64,000 bases of DNA, taken from positions 124,001 to 188,000 of the forward strand of contig NZ_AZQN01000006.1 in the NCBI RefSeq assembly GCF_000566685.1, given 5' to 3'. Origin of the DNA: Dyadobacter tibetensis Y620-1. Its GTDB lineage: Bacteria; Bacteroidota; Bacteroidia; Cytophagales; Spirosomataceae. Below the pieces are notes generated by a model. It was given only the letters and a program-made list of their open reading frames with translations. It ran no database searches and was not told the origin of the DNA. This document shows positions 9,052-17,772 of the stretch, piece after piece; within the stretch, counting starts at the first letter, position 1, and each line of letters begins with the position of its first letter. The translations under genes were made by a program, and so were the position numbers.

Positions 9052-10542
9052 TTATTGTATGCCTCCCATCCAACGCTTTACTGGCTTGTAAAATATTAAG
9101 AGTAGCAAACCAAATCCTACGGAGAAAAGTGCTACCTGGTTGAATAGGTCGGGCATCTGCTCTACATTATTTTCGTCGAAATTACCAGCAAACAAGCCAG
9201 CAATAAGGTTGCCCAGAGAAGCAGCTACAAACCATATCCCCATCAACTGACTTACATATCGTTTAGGGGCCAGTTTGGTATAAGTGCTTAAGCCTACAGG
9301 GCTCAAACAAAGCTCACCAATGGTATGGAATAAATAGGTGAATGTCAGAAACAGAGGAGAAACCAGATCGCCGGTAACCGCCTGGGAAGCGGCCATTTCC
9401 ATAATAAAGAAACCACCCCCCAGTAGTAAAAGACCCAGGGCAAATTTGACAGGAGTGGATGGATTGAGGCCTCTCGCTGAAAGGAAAATCCACAAGCTGG
9501 CCATGACAGGAGCAAATAGTAAGATGAAGGTGCCATTGAAATTCTGGAACCAGCTAGAGGGCATTTCCCAAGTGCCGATGGTCCGTTGCGTATGTCTTTC
9601 TGCAAAGATTTGAAGAGAAGATCCCGCTTGCTCGAAGCCTGACCAAAACAGAGCGGCAGCCAGGAAGAAGACAATGAGCACCAGAACACGCTTCTTCTCG
9701 ACGGCATTAAGTCCTCCGGCAAATAGTATAAACAAGAAGTAAAAGAGGGAAACAGTCACAATAATAACACCAGCGCCCTGGGCCAGGCCCTGAGCGGTGG
9801 TCATATCGATGCTTCCTGTCAGTTGTAATATTGTAAGGAATACGACCAATGCTGCGGCAAGCATATAGCCTTTTTTACGATCGGAGCCAGACTTGGCCAG
9901 GGATTCTGTGGTCTCCTCTTTTTTGGCGGGAACCTCTCCAAATCCGGCGAGATATTTTTTGCTGCCCAACTGAAAGACGATCAGTCCCAATAGCATTCCA
10001 ACAGCTGCGGCACCGAAGCCTAGGTGCCAGTTAACTTTCTGACCTAGGTACCCGACAATGGTGATTCCTAATACCGAGCCAAGGTTGATACCCATGTAGA
10101 AAATAGAAAATGCAGCATCGCGCCGGGCTCCACCTTCGGGATAAAGCTCTCCCACAATAGAGCTAATATTGGGTTTTAGTAACCCTGTGCCTATAGCCAC
10201 GGTGGCCAATCCCAAGAAAAATATCCCGGCACCGCCCGGTATGGCCAGGATAACATGTCCCAGCATAATAATGCTACCGCCGTACAGTATGGATTTTTTT
10301 TGCCCCAAAATATTATCGGCAATCCAGCCTCCAGGCAGGGTCAAAAGATATACTGAGGCCGTATATAATCCGTAGATGGCGGCTCCTTCTGCGGCGCTCA
10401 TGGCCATGCCACCGCGCACATTATCGATTAAGAACAGGAGTAGGATGGCACGCATCCCATAATAACTGAAACGCTCCCACATTTCAGCAAAAAACAAGAC
10501 GTAAAGACCTCTAGGGTGTTTCGTAGATACAGTAGCAGACAT
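9052..10542 (-). CDS. POT/PTR2 family proton-dependent oligopeptide transporter
   Basis: Inner-membrane symporter importing di- and tripeptides with protons; 496 residues with about 14 hydrophobic segments. The N-terminal family signature FFAEMWERFSYYGMRAIL (with the ExxERFxYY proton/peptide motif, residues ~18-31) is intact, and a second signature occurs near FYMGINLGS. The start ATG at 10542 gives the short cytoplasmic N-terminus usual for the family. It is monocistronic, with a terminator at 8979-9010. With the neighbouring M13 peptidase it could form a peptide-scavenging pair, although they are separately transcribed and an unrelated gene lies between them. Confidence 0.94.
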   Translation of the reverse strand: MSATVSTKHPRGLYVLFFAEMWERFSYYGMRAILLLFLIDNVRGGMAMSAAEGAAIYGLYTASVYLLTLPGGWIADNILGQKKSILYGGSIIMLGHVILAIPGGAGIFFLGLATVAIGTGLLKPNISSIVGELYPEGGARRDAAFSIFYMGINLGSVLGITIVGYLGQKVNWHLGFGAAAVGMLLGLIVFQLGSKKYLAGFGEVPAKKEETTESLAKSGSDRKKGYMLAAALVVFLTILQLTGSIDMTTAQGLAQGAGVIIVTVSLFYFLFILFAGGLNAVEKKRVLVLIVFFLAAALFWSGFEQAGSSLQIFAERHTQRTIGTWEMPSSWFQNFNGTFILLFAPVMASLWIFLSARGLNPSTPVKFALGLLLLGGGFFIMEMAASQAVTGDLVSPLFLTFTYLFHTIGELCLSPVGLSTYTKLAPKRYVSQLMGIWFVAASLGNLIAGLFAGNFDENNVEQMPDLFNQVALFSVGFGLLLLIFYKPVKRWMGGIQ

Positions 10543-10710
10543 TAAAAATAAATAGGATTTAGTTAGGTAAAAGGCATCAGGGCAGGTGTTATCTTTTGCA
10601 AGATAGATATTATCACGCTATTTTTTCAAAATATCGTAAAAATCTACCCTGCTTGGGAGAAATATAGGATCTAAATACTGTCCTAGTTTTTCATTGAATC
10701 GTATGATATT

Positions 10711-10765
10711 CTATGTAAAAAAATATGCTGTCCCTCGAAGGAATGTTAATCCTCAAGGGACAGCA
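10711..10765 (-). terminator. Intrinsic terminator of the lemA-TPM operon
   Basis: Arms TGCTGTCCCT (10726-10735) and AGGGACAGCA (10756-10765), followed on the minus strand by a T-rich stretch (TATTTTTTTAC). It lies 41 bases beyond the last TPM gene. Confidence 0.88.
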
Positions 10766-10805
10766 GGCAATAGGATCAGGACTTATTTTGCTGAAGGCTG
10801 CCTCG

Positions 10806-11582
10806 TCAATAGTCGCCACCGGCGCCTCCACCACCGAAGCTACCTCCACCAAATCCGCCGAAACCACCTCCGCCACCAAATCCACCGCTCCCCCAGTTTC
10901 CCGAAGAGCTTCCACGACTGGAGTGGGTCATATAAGGCCAGAATATAGGGCCACCGGTGCTCCTGTATCCGCCTCCACCTCCACCGTTATTACCCTTGTT
11001 TCGGGAAATAAAGAACATAATGATCAGTACGATAATGAACACAATCAGGATGGGGGAAAAGCCCTGGTCTTCGTTGGCAGCCTCTGGATCTGCCTTGTAT
11101 TCTCCTGTTGCGTATTTAAAGATGGTGTCGACTCCCCGGTCTAAGCCGCGGTAAAACATACCGTTTTTGAACTCGGGGGTGATTACCTGTGTGATGATGC
11201 GCTTGGCAATGGCGTCAGGAATTACCCCTTCCATACCATAACCGGTACTGATATAGATTTTCCGATCGGTGGATGCCCAGAGCAACACAATACCGTTGTC
11301 CTTGTCTTTCTGGCCTACGCCCCACTCCCGACCTATTTTAAAGGCATAGTCGGCGATAGGATATTCGCCGGTAGTAGGCACTACTACGATTACAATCTGA
11401 GAAGAAGTTGAGTCATTATAAGCAACAAGTTTTTTCTCCAGTTCGGCCTCTTCCGTCGGATTTAGCTGGTTGGCAAAGTCATTGACCAGTCGCGGAGGAT
11501 CCGGACGGGCGGGAATATCTTGTGCCGAGAGCCCGCCAATTAGGAATAAGAAATATAAGGTAATGCCAATAAATTTCTTCAT
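10806..11582 (-). CDS. TPM-domain protein with signal peptide, one TM segment and Gly-rich tail (YgcG-like)
   Basis: 258-residue exported/membrane protein. The ATG at 11582 (MKKFIGITLYFLFLIGG) starts a clear signal peptide ending near LSAQ and lies 7 bases after the previous gene, so the 32 extra residues of the longest frame were rejected. The TPM domain (residues ~30-160, e.g. VNDFANQLNP, GIVLLWASTDRKIYISTGYG) is followed by a membrane helix (~170-190) and a low-complexity Gly/Ser tail ending GGDY. TPM proteins are linked to membrane-protein quality control or photosystem repair in other lineages; the bacterial role is not well defined. It is the third gene of a lemA-TPM-TPM operon. Confidence 0.9.
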   Translation of the reverse strand: MKKFIGITLYFLFLIGGLSAQDIPARPDPPRLVNDFANQLNPTEEAELEKKLVAYNDSTSSQIVIVVVPTTGEYPIADYAFKIGREWGVGQKDKDNGIVLLWASTDRKIYISTGYGMEGVIPDAIAKRIITQVITPEFKNGMFYRGLDRGVDTIFKYATGEYKADPEAANEDQGFSPILIVFIIVLIIMFFISRNKGNNGGGGGGYRSTGGPIFWPYMTHSSRGSSSGNWGSGGFGGGGGFGGFGGGSFGGGGAGGDY

Positions 11583-11589
11583 AAGTGTT

Positions 11590-12030
11590 TTAGCCAAAGG
11601 AAATGTCGTCTGGCAGTTCATTGATGTCGTCCGATTGATACGGAAAATGTTTTTTGAGTTGCATACCCGCTTCTGCAATGCCTTCGCAGAGCCCGGTTAC
11701 ATAGTCGTTTTTTGCGAAGTGATGCCGAAGCCGATCTTTGGTGCTATTCCAGAAAGTGTCGGTAACTTTTTGGTGTATGCCTTCGTCTCCTAAAACGGCA
11801 AATTTACGGTCTCCATAAGCCAGGTAAAATAGGACGGCATTTCGTTGTTCAGTCTCGTGCAGGTTGAGCAGGCCAAATACTTCAATGGCCCGGTCCATAG
11901 CCTTTTCGCTGGAACAGCGCTCTTCGATATGTACTTTTATTTCTCCGGAGGTTAGCTGCTCAGCCTCTTGGATAGCCTTGATAATGGCTTGCTGATCTGC
12001 TTCCGAAAAAAATGGCATTTGATCGGTCAT
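11590..12030 (-). CDS. TPM-domain protein (short, soluble)
   Basis: 146-residue protein consisting essentially of one TPM domain: SGEIKVHIEERC near the N-terminus and NAVLFYLAYGDRKFAVLGDEGI in the centre, then a helical end rich in His and Lys. There is no signal peptide, so it is probably cytoplasmic, perhaps facing the LemA membrane protein. It is the middle gene of the operon: 68 bases after lemA, a gap holding an 11-bp stem-loop, and 7 bases before the Gly-rich TPM gene. Molecular function is unknown; the lemA/TPM linkage is seen in many bacteria. Confidence 0.88.
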   Translation of the reverse strand: MTDQMPFFSEADQQAIIKAIQEAEQLTSGEIKVHIEERCSSEKAMDRAIEVFGLLNLHETEQRNAVLFYLAYGDRKFAVLGDEGIHQKVTDTFWNSTKDRLRHHFAKNDYVTGLCEGIAEAGMQLKKHFPYQSDDINELPDDISFG

Positions 12031-12056
12031 AGCAATGTCTGAGGAGATAAATGAAT

Positions 12057-12086
12057 TGACCTACCCTATTTTTAGAGGGTAGGTCA
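12057..12086 (-). promoter_or_regulatory. Intra-operon stem-loop between lemA and the first TPM gene
   Basis: Perfect 11-bp arms TGACCTACCCT (12057-12067) and AGGGTAGGTCA (12076-12086) with an 8-base loop. No U-run follows on the minus strand, so it looks like an mRNA-stabilising, processing or partial-attenuation element and not a full terminator. Confidence 0.6.
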
Positions 12087-12098
12087 AAAGTAAGTTGA

Positions 12099-12680
12099 TT
12101 AAAACTGGACGGCTGGGGCGTTTTCAGAACCAGCTGTCGCCTGGAAATATCCTTTCTGATCGAAGCCGAACATGCCCGCAAACAAATTATTGGGGAAGGT
12201 CCGTACTTCTTGATTATATCCTTTTACAACCGTGTTGAAATCGTTACGCGCAACGGTAATCCGATTTTCTGTTCCTTCCAGCTGAGCTTGCAATTCCAGG
12301 AAATTTTGATTGGCTTTAAGATCCGGGTATTTTTCGACGGTTACCAACAGGCGGGATAGCGCTCCGCTGAGTTGATCCTGGGCTGCTTGGAACTTAGCTA
12401 TATTTTCAGGCGTGAGGGCATCAGCCGAAATGGTTGTCTGGGTAGCTTTCGATCGCGCTTCTATCACACCGGTAAGCGTGCTTTTTTCAAAATCAGCGGC
12501 CCCTTTTACTGTGTTGACTAGGTTGGGGATCAGGTCAGCTCTACGTTGGTATTGGCTTTCTACTCTTGCCCACGACTCCTTAACGGCCTCGTCTTTGGCT
12601 ACCATTCCATTATATTTTCCGCATCCTACAAAGCCCAGTATCAATACTACAGCGATGACAGCAATTAGACCTTTTGACAT
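12099..12680 (-). CDS. lemA: LemA family membrane protein
   Basis: 193-residue protein with an N-terminal membrane anchor (residues ~4-20) and a long helical LemA domain; the signature RRADLIPNLVNTVKGAADFE and the NRITVARNDFN segment are both present. Its N-terminus also has Cys20 after a hydrophobic run, so lipidation is possible though the lipobox is poor. Function is unresolved in bacteria. It leads an operon with two TPM-domain genes, a recurrent arrangement suggesting a shared envelope role. A candidate -7 box lies 44-51 bases upstream of the start. Confidence 0.93.
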   Translation of the reverse strand: MSKGLIAVIAVVLILGFVGCGKYNGMVAKDEAVKESWARVESQYQRRADLIPNLVNTVKGAADFEKSTLTGVIEARSKATQTTISADALTPENIAKFQAAQDQLSGALSRLLVTVEKYPDLKANQNFLELQAQLEGTENRITVARNDFNTVVKGYNQEVRTFPNNLFAGMFGFDQKGYFQATAGSENAPAVQF

Positions 12681-12723
12681 TTCTTATTTCGATTTAAAGT
12701 TAATGATATAGTTCAAATATGTT

Positions 12724-12731
12724 CAAAGCTA
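12724..12731 (-). promoter_or_regulatory. Candidate -7 box of the lemA operon
   Basis: Minus strand TAGCTTTG matches TAnnTTTG; predicted 5' leader of about 35-40 bases. No convincing -33 box. Confidence 0.38.
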
Positions 12732-12822
12732 ACGAATTATTAGGCAAAATATACATAATCGGTCGTTACACATGTATAATCGCCCTTTGAGAAGGATAGG
12801 AAACGCAGTCCTATACGTTGCC

Positions 12823-14019
12823 CTATATTCCTACCCGGGCCACGTTATTCCAGCGACCCCAGCTTACAGCCACATCATAGTCAATCAGGATACTCTCGAA
12901 GTAGGTAGCACCCCAGGTCCAGTTGATTTTCAACTCGTCTACCAGGTATTGCGCCGCCAGGTTCCGTTCTTCTCCACTAATATATCCTATAGACTTTAAG
13001 TCTTGCATTACTTTATTAACATCCTCCCTTTCCGTTTCGCCATTCATCCATTTTACAAAGTTATCCTGGTCATTTGCCCAAGTCTTTTCGAAATCGTGGC
13101 GGATCCCGGTAGGCTTAAAGAGCCGTGGGCCAAATTTTAGCAGGGTAAATTGTGCATAATCACGTTTATGAAGGCAACGAGTTACCAGTTCTTTGAATGG
13201 ATGATTGTCGGGTAAGTGGTCGAAAGCATGGTAAATTTGGCGAGGAGAAAGGCAGCCCAGCGAGAGCCAAATAGACATCCCGGAGTCGGTAATAGGATCG
13301 GGGCTCGGTGCCCAATCCCCCTGGGTGACCTGCTCTACAAATTCTGTAAGTTTCTGATGGGCTAAGGCCTCTCCAAAGGCGGTATTTTCCTGAGGCAAAT
13401 AAGCCTTGGAAGGTAGAGGGATGTCTACTCCAAGAGATAATAGGCTGGGTAAGGAGCCCGCTTCATAAGGCGTATCTGCCGATAACACCAGATTTTCTGG
13501 TACTGCGCAACCAGGGCCTATGCCAGGCAGAGTGGCGATTGCCTTTTGATAATCAGAAAAGCTGCCAGGCAACTTGGCAATATTGAACGGTAGCGCCATG
13601 GCAGGGGTAAGCGTGTCTATCCATGGAAGTTTAAAATCGGTATTGCTTTGTTTTAAGTTTTTACTTAACGAGGATTCGACTCTCGTTTCCTTGGGGCCTA
13701 TCTTCTTGCTGGTATATACAAAAGAGGCTTGGTAATGTTCAGCTATTTCGGCGACTATAATTTCTGGTTCTCCTACCCGAATCAAGAGCTCCGACCCTCG
13801 GTTTCGCAATTCATTGCGAAGGGAGGCTACAGCTTGAATTATCTGCTGTCCTCTTAGCGAGCCGGTGCGCAGGAATCCTAAACGGGTGGGTTCGAAGAGT
13901 CTTTTGTCGAAAACATAAACGGGGATGATCTGTTGAGCTTGTTGGGCTGCCAAAAAGAAGGCTTCATTGTCTTGAAGGCGCAGGTCATTTCTAAACCAGT
14001 AGATCACGCGGTGGGTCAT
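12823..14019 (-). CDS. DASH-type cryptochrome/photolyase, C-terminus short
   Basis: Flavoprotein of the cryptochrome-DASH group (blue-light receptor and/or single-strand DNA photolyase), 398 residues. The N-terminal alpha/beta domain (VIYWFRNDLRLQDNEA) and the DASH-type linker with FRTGSLRGQQ/ESLxxL-like segments lead into the FAD-binding helical domain (GLSWGCLSPRQIY-like SIWLSLGCLSPRQIY, HKRDYAQFTLLKFG). It ends at SWGRWNNVARVGI. Typical family members continue here with NDPR and ~35-40 more residues reaching a WLPEL-type end. None of the three downstream frames on this strand encodes such a tail, so the gene appears truncated, which may weaken FAD binding. Upstream lies the PorE-like gene with its own terminator. 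Confidence 0.85.
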   Translation of the reverse strand: MTHRVIYWFRNDLRLQDNEAFFLAAQQAQQIIPVYVFDKRLFEPTRLGFLRTGSLRGQQIIQAVASLRNELRNRGSELLIRVGEPEIIVAEIAEHYQASFVYTSKKIGPKETRVESSLSKNLKQSNTDFKLPWIDTLTPAMALPFNIAKLPGSFSDYQKAIATLPGIGPGCAVPENLVLSADTPYEAGSLPSLLSLGVDIPLPSKAYLPQENTAFGEALAHQKLTEFVEQVTQGDWAPSPDPITDSGMSIWLSLGCLSPRQIYHAFDHLPDNHPFKELVTRCLHKRDYAQFTLLKFGPRLFKPTGIRHDFEKTWANDQDNFVKWMNGETEREDVNKVMQDLKSIGYISGEERNLAAQYLVDELKINWTWGATYFESILIDYDVAVSWGRWNNVARVGI

Positions 14020-14092
14020 TGTAATACTTTGTTGAGAGAGAATTCAAAATAAAGCGCAAAGATAGAAAATAATACAGCGTCTTAACGCACAA

Positions 14093-14122
14093 AACCCGCC
14101 AACCGTGGAAGGTTAGCGGGTT
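14093..14122 (-). terminator. Intrinsic terminator after the PorE-like gene
   Basis: Arms AACCCGCCAACC (14093-14104) and GGTTAGCGGGTT (14111-14122), one mismatch, ending in a short U-run (GGGTTTTG) on the minus strand; 26 bases past the gene. Confidence 0.8.
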
Positions 14123-14147
14123 CAGAAAAATTTTAAATGCTATCCTT

Positions 14148-16169
14148 TTAGTAGCTCAGAATGGTAAATTCCGTTCTTCTGTTCTTTTGATGTTCCTCTT
14201 CCGTTTTGGCATTCGGTATCAGTAGCTCCCGTTCTCCATAGCCCTGTGCTACCATTCGATCGGCGTCTATTCCCCTGGAAATAAGGTAGTTTACGGCCGA
14301 CTCTGCCCGGTTTTGTGAAAGGGTCATATTATAAGAATCGGTAGCACGTGCATCGGTATGAGAGCTAAGCTCAATTTTCATCGTTGGGTTGTCTTTGAGT
14401 ATCTGGACCAGCTTATCCAATTCCAATGCGGCATCGGGACGAATATTATACTTGTTAAGGTCATAATAGATATTGTCCAGAACGAAGGTCTTATTTAGCT
14501 CGAGTTTGTCCAGACGTACGGTCACCGTAAAGGTAGTGTCGGTAAGTTCCTTATTCAGAAAAATAGGGGGGATAGACCTTCCATCCATAGAGAAGGGCTC
14601 CCTTTTGCTGATATAACCTTTACGCGAAACCAGCAAAACATAATTCTGACCCTCTTCCACGGGTTGAGTACCAAATTTGCCATAAGCATCCGTAGGCAAT
14701 TGGGCTATAGGCGTCTCAGAGGTGTCGGGTAAGATCTGGACCAGGGCCGAGTCCAAAGGGGTTGCTTCGGGGGTATTCAGTACCACATCTCCCGCCAGGA
14801 AATACCGAACTATCTTGGGCTTGCCATTAATAAAGTTTGGGTTTTTCGGACTCATTGGATCGTTCGGGTCGTCGACCTTGGCGATGCTGCTGTCGGGTGC
14901 CTGAGGTATGTAGAAGTAATACAGATCATCGTCTCCTTTCCCTCCATCCCGATTGGAAGAAAGGAAGCCCGAGTTCGAATCGGGATAAAAAGTCAGAGCA
15001 AAATCATCCTGTGGACTATTATACGGCAGTCCTAAATTTTGAACGGTAATAATGCCCTGGGAGCGGGTGGCGACGAACAGGTCCAGTTTCCCCAAACCTG
15101 GGTGCCCATCCGAGGCGAAATATAATTTACCATCTTCGGAGACATAGGGAAACATATCGTCTCCGGCGGTATTGATGTCCTTGCCCATATTAACCGGCTT
15201 ACTAAATCGGCCAGAGGCATCCATATTGGTCCGATAAAGATCAATTCCTCCCGATCCTCCAGGTCGATTAGAAGCAAAGTATAAGGTTTTGCCATCACCC
15301 GAGAAAGCGGGAGAGCCATCCCAGGCCAGAGAGTCGTTGATGGGCAGGTAAATAGGCAAGGTCCACTCCCCATCCACATTTTTGCTCATGTACAGGTCGA
15401 CGTCTGCGGTCCCTTTCTTTTTTCCCGTATTGCCTCGGGCAAATACCAGGGTCTTTCCGTCGGGAGAAAAGGCGGGAGACCCTTCGTTGGCTTCCGCCTC
15501 AAAGACATTTTTGCTGAAAAGAGTAGGGGGCCCCTGGATGCTTTCCGGGTCCTCAGGCAGTGCAACTTTATAAAGCCCCAACATAGCCTGACCATTATTT
15601 TTATAAATTTTTTCCTTTTTTGAAGAGGCATATACGAGGTGGTTGCCATTGACAAACGCCGAAAATTCTGCTCCAGCGGTATTGGTTGGAAGATTCGTGA
15701 TCTCCACCTCTGGGGCCATTGTTTTCAGCCGGTCCACTATCTTAAGGATTTCTATCTCGCGGAGAGCCCTCTCCTGAAGGGCTTTCGGTGCATTCTGCAT
15801 TCCGGCAAAGGCCTGGAACTCCTCCTGAGCCTGTTGGTAGGCGCCGGTAGTCTTCAGCGCATAAGCATAATGAAATCGTGCCTGAGGTTGATCGATACCT
15901 TCATCCAGGGCCTGTTTGTAGTAGGGGATCGCTTCCTGATATCGGTTGGAGAGCCGGTAACTTTCGGCAATCAGAAAATTGGATTGGGTGGGTTCGTAGC
16001 CAGCTGCAGCTACCTTCTGAAGGCCTTTTATGGCTAAGTCATATTCGCCATTGTCATACTTCTTCAAACTGTCTTTATAGACCTGCATGGTAGAATTACA
16101 GCCTATCAGCAGAGTGCCAAGCAGGAGCAGGCTTGAGAGTAGGTATAGAGAACTTCGCAATAATCTCAT
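14148..16169 (-). CDS. TPR / WD40-like propeller / CRD / OmpA-C lipoprotein, PorE-like
   Basis: 673-residue outer-membrane lipoprotein (lipobox LLIGC, Cys24). Domains in order: TPR-like helical repeats (~25-140; FLIAESYRLSNRYQEAIPYY), a PD40/WD40-like propeller (~170-440) with repeats such as PAFSPDGKTLVFA and PAFSGDGKTLYFASNRPGG, a carboxypeptidase-regulatory-like beta domain (~465-545) and a C-terminal OmpA peptidoglycan-binding domain (~565-673; NIYYDLNKYNIRPDA, HTDARATDSYN, NRRTEF). This four-part layout is that of PorE, which tethers the type IX secretion machinery to peptidoglycan. Cytophagales often carry several paralogues of this architecture, so the T9SS link is probable but not proven. 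It is monocistronic and divergent from rpsL. Confidence 0.88.
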   Translation of the reverse strand: MRLLRSSLYLLSSLLLLGTLLIGCNSTMQVYKDSLKKYDNGEYDLAIKGLQKVAAAGYEPTQSNFLIAESYRLSNRYQEAIPYYKQALDEGIDQPQARFHYAYALKTTGAYQQAQEEFQAFAGMQNAPKALQERALREIEILKIVDRLKTMAPEVEITNLPTNTAGAEFSAFVNGNHLVYASSKKEKIYKNNGQAMLGLYKVALPEDPESIQGPPTLFSKNVFEAEANEGSPAFSPDGKTLVFARGNTGKKKGTADVDLYMSKNVDGEWTLPIYLPINDSLAWDGSPAFSGDGKTLYFASNRPGGSGGIDLYRTNMDASGRFSKPVNMGKDINTAGDDMFPYVSEDGKLYFASDGHPGLGKLDLFVATRSQGIITVQNLGLPYNSPQDDFALTFYPDSNSGFLSSNRDGGKGDDDLYYFYIPQAPDSSIAKVDDPNDPMSPKNPNFINGKPKIVRYFLAGDVVLNTPEATPLDSALVQILPDTSETPIAQLPTDAYGKFGTQPVEEGQNYVLLVSRKGYISKREPFSMDGRSIPPIFLNKELTDTTFTVTVRLDKLELNKTFVLDNIYYDLNKYNIRPDAALELDKLVQILKDNPTMKIELSSHTDARATDSYNMTLSQNRAESAVNYLISRGIDADRMVAQGYGERELLIPNAKTEEEHQKNRRTEFTILSY

Positions 16170-16540
16170 AGATAAAGTTAATAGTCTGGTGGTATTTTTG
16201 AGGGACGGCTCAGAGCCAAGCTGATTTTCTTTTATACAACAATACTAATAAACAACGACTGTAAATAAAATAATGGATATAGATTCCTTATATTTTTTGC
16301 ACAAGCAGTTGATTTGATCTCGTGGGAGCGCTGCCTGGTATGCTGACAGGGGTGTGCATGAGTTATCCTGCTGAGTGTGAAAGTGCTGTCCGGAGCCAAA
16401 GTTTAGAGGAACTATGACAAAAAAAGGTGCCGAGCTTTGTAAATCATCGATAAAGTTATAATTTTGCAGTCCGATTTTTCGGAAAAAGTGTTTTTAAACA
16501 AACGACTGGGAAACTAACCAGATCAAAATCAATTTGTTAA
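16170..16540. other. Divergent intergenic region, PorE-like gene / rpsL
   Basis: 371 bases holding the rpsL promoter (16436-16466) and presumably the minus-strand promoter of the PorE-like gene, for which no consensus boxes were recognised. No small gene or RNA structure was identified in the rest. Confidence 0.7.
16436..16466 (+). promoter_or_regulatory. Promoter of rpsL (Bacteroidota type)
   Basis: TTTG (16436-16439), 19-base spacer, TAATTTTG (16459-16466). Transcription should begin in CAGTCCG just after the -7 box, a start region also seen at rplC, leaving a leader of ~70 bases. Confidence 0.82.
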
Positions 16541-16954
16541 ATGCCAACTATTTCACAATTAGTACGTAAAGGTAGAGAGACCATTACTTGGAAATCAAAG
16601 TCACCGGCTTTGGATTCCTGCCCTCAGCGTAGGGGTGTGTGTACCCGTGTGTACACCACAACGCCAAAGAAACCTAACTCCGCACTTCGTAAAGTAGCGC
16701 GTGTACGCCTTTCCAACAACAAGGAGGTGAATGCCTACATTCCTGGTGAAGGACATAATCTTCAGGAGCACTCGATCGTATTGATTCGTGGTGGTCGTGT
16801 TAAGGATTTGCCTGGGGTTCGTTACCACATCATCCGTGGTGCCTTGGATACAGCCGGAGTAAATGGCCGTAAACAACGTCGTTCTAAGTATGGTGCGAAG
16901 CGTCCTAAGCCAGGACAAGCGGCTGCAGCTCCAGCAAAAGGTAAGAAAAAATAA
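16541..16954 (+). CDS. rpsL: 30S ribosomal protein S12
   Basis: uS12, decoding-centre protein of the small subunit; 137 residues including a Lys/Ala-rich tail. Signature [13 protein letters not shown] is intact. The two lysines where streptomycin-resistance changes occur, Lys43 and Lys88 (GGRVKDLPG), are wild type. First gene of the str block (rpsL-rpsG), 120 bases before rpsG. Confidence 0.98.
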   Translation: MPTISQLVRKGRETITWKSKSPALDSCPQRRGVCTRVYTTTPKKPNSALRKVARVRLSNNKEVNAYIPGEGHNLQEHSIVLIRGGRVKDLPGVRYHIIRGALDTAGVNGRKQRRSKYGAKRPKPGQAAAAPAKGKKK

Positions 16955-17074
16955 AAAAAGTAACTCTCTCTGCTTTTATTAAGTAACCATATCTAAATAA
17001 AAGGGAAGTAATCCCGGAGCGATTCGGGGTGAATAAGTTGCAAAACGAAACCTCGTTAAACATTAAGTATCACA

Positions 17075-17542
17075 ATGAGAAAGTCAAAACCAAAGAAAAG
17101 ATATATTCTTCCTGATCCTAAGTTCAGGGATGTTCAGGTTACCAAATTCGTAAACAACCTGATGTTGGGTGGAAAGAAAAGTACTGCTTTCACCATTTTC
17201 TATGATGCATTGGAGTTGGTAGAGAAGAAAACCAGTGAAAATGGACTAGAAACATGGAAAAAAGCACTAACCAACGTAACTCCTGCTGTAGAGGTTAAGA
17301 GCCGTCGGGTAGGTGGAGCTACTTTCCAGGTTCCTACTGAAGTTCGTCCAGAGCGTAAGCAATCCTTGGGGATGAAATGGTTGATAAGCTACGCACGTAA
17401 GCGTGGTGAAAAAACCATGATGGATCGTTTGGCTGGCGAAATTATTGCCGCTGCCAAAGGGGAAGGTGCTGCTGTCAAGAAAAAGGATGATACGCACCGC
17501 ATGGCCGATGCGAACAAGGCATTCTCACATTTCCGTTTCTAA
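17075..17542 (+). CDS. rpsG: 30S ribosomal protein S7
   Basis: uS7, 155 residues, organises the 3' major domain of 16S rRNA and contacts E-site tRNA. Typical segments are [25 protein letters not shown] and [29 protein letters not shown] C-terminus. Expressed with rpsL; a strong terminator right after the stop separates it from fusA. Confidence 0.98.
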   Translation: MRKSKPKKRYILPDPKFRDVQVTKFVNNLMLGGKKSTAFTIFYDALELVEKKTSENGLETWKKALTNVTPAVEVKSRRVGGATFQVPTEVRPERKQSLGMKWLISYARKRGEKTMMDRLAGEIIAAAKGEGAAVKKKDDTHRMADANKAFSHFRF

Positions 17543-17563
17543 GGAATTTGTATTGAGTAGATT

Positions 17564-17605
17564 AACAGTGGGAGGGCATTTATATGTCCTCCCACTGTTT
17601 TTTGG
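17564..17605 (+). terminator. Intrinsic terminator after rpsG
   Basis: Perfect 12-bp arms AACAGTGGGAGG (17564-17575) and CCTCCCACTGTT (17588-17599) followed by a T-run; closes the rpsL-rpsG unit. Confidence 0.92.
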
Positions 17606-17634
17606 GGAAACCTCCAAAAAAAATGTTCCCATCA

Positions 17635-17665
17635 TTGTTTTTATACTCAACAATTTATACTTTTG
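17635..17665 (+). promoter_or_regulatory. Promoter of fusA
   Basis: TTGT (17635-17638), 19-base spacer, TACTTTTG (17658-17665), 107 bases before the start codon. It restarts transcription after the rpsG terminator. Confidence 0.78.
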
Positions 17666-17772
17666 CGCTCTGATTTTTTTGATATGTGGTTTTTTGCGGC
17701 AAGATGAGAATCAGCTTTTTACAAATGCAAATTTTTGCAACTCGAAAATAATATAACACATCACCATTTATC

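Noticed and set aside
10725-11144. 139-codon plus-strand frame rich in Thr/Ser/Ala
   Set aside because: Complement of the Gly-rich repeat tail of the TPM protein; low complexity, no independent support.
16541-16954. Streptomycin-resistance mutation in rpsL
   Set aside because: Both key lysines, Lys43 and Lys88, are wild type.
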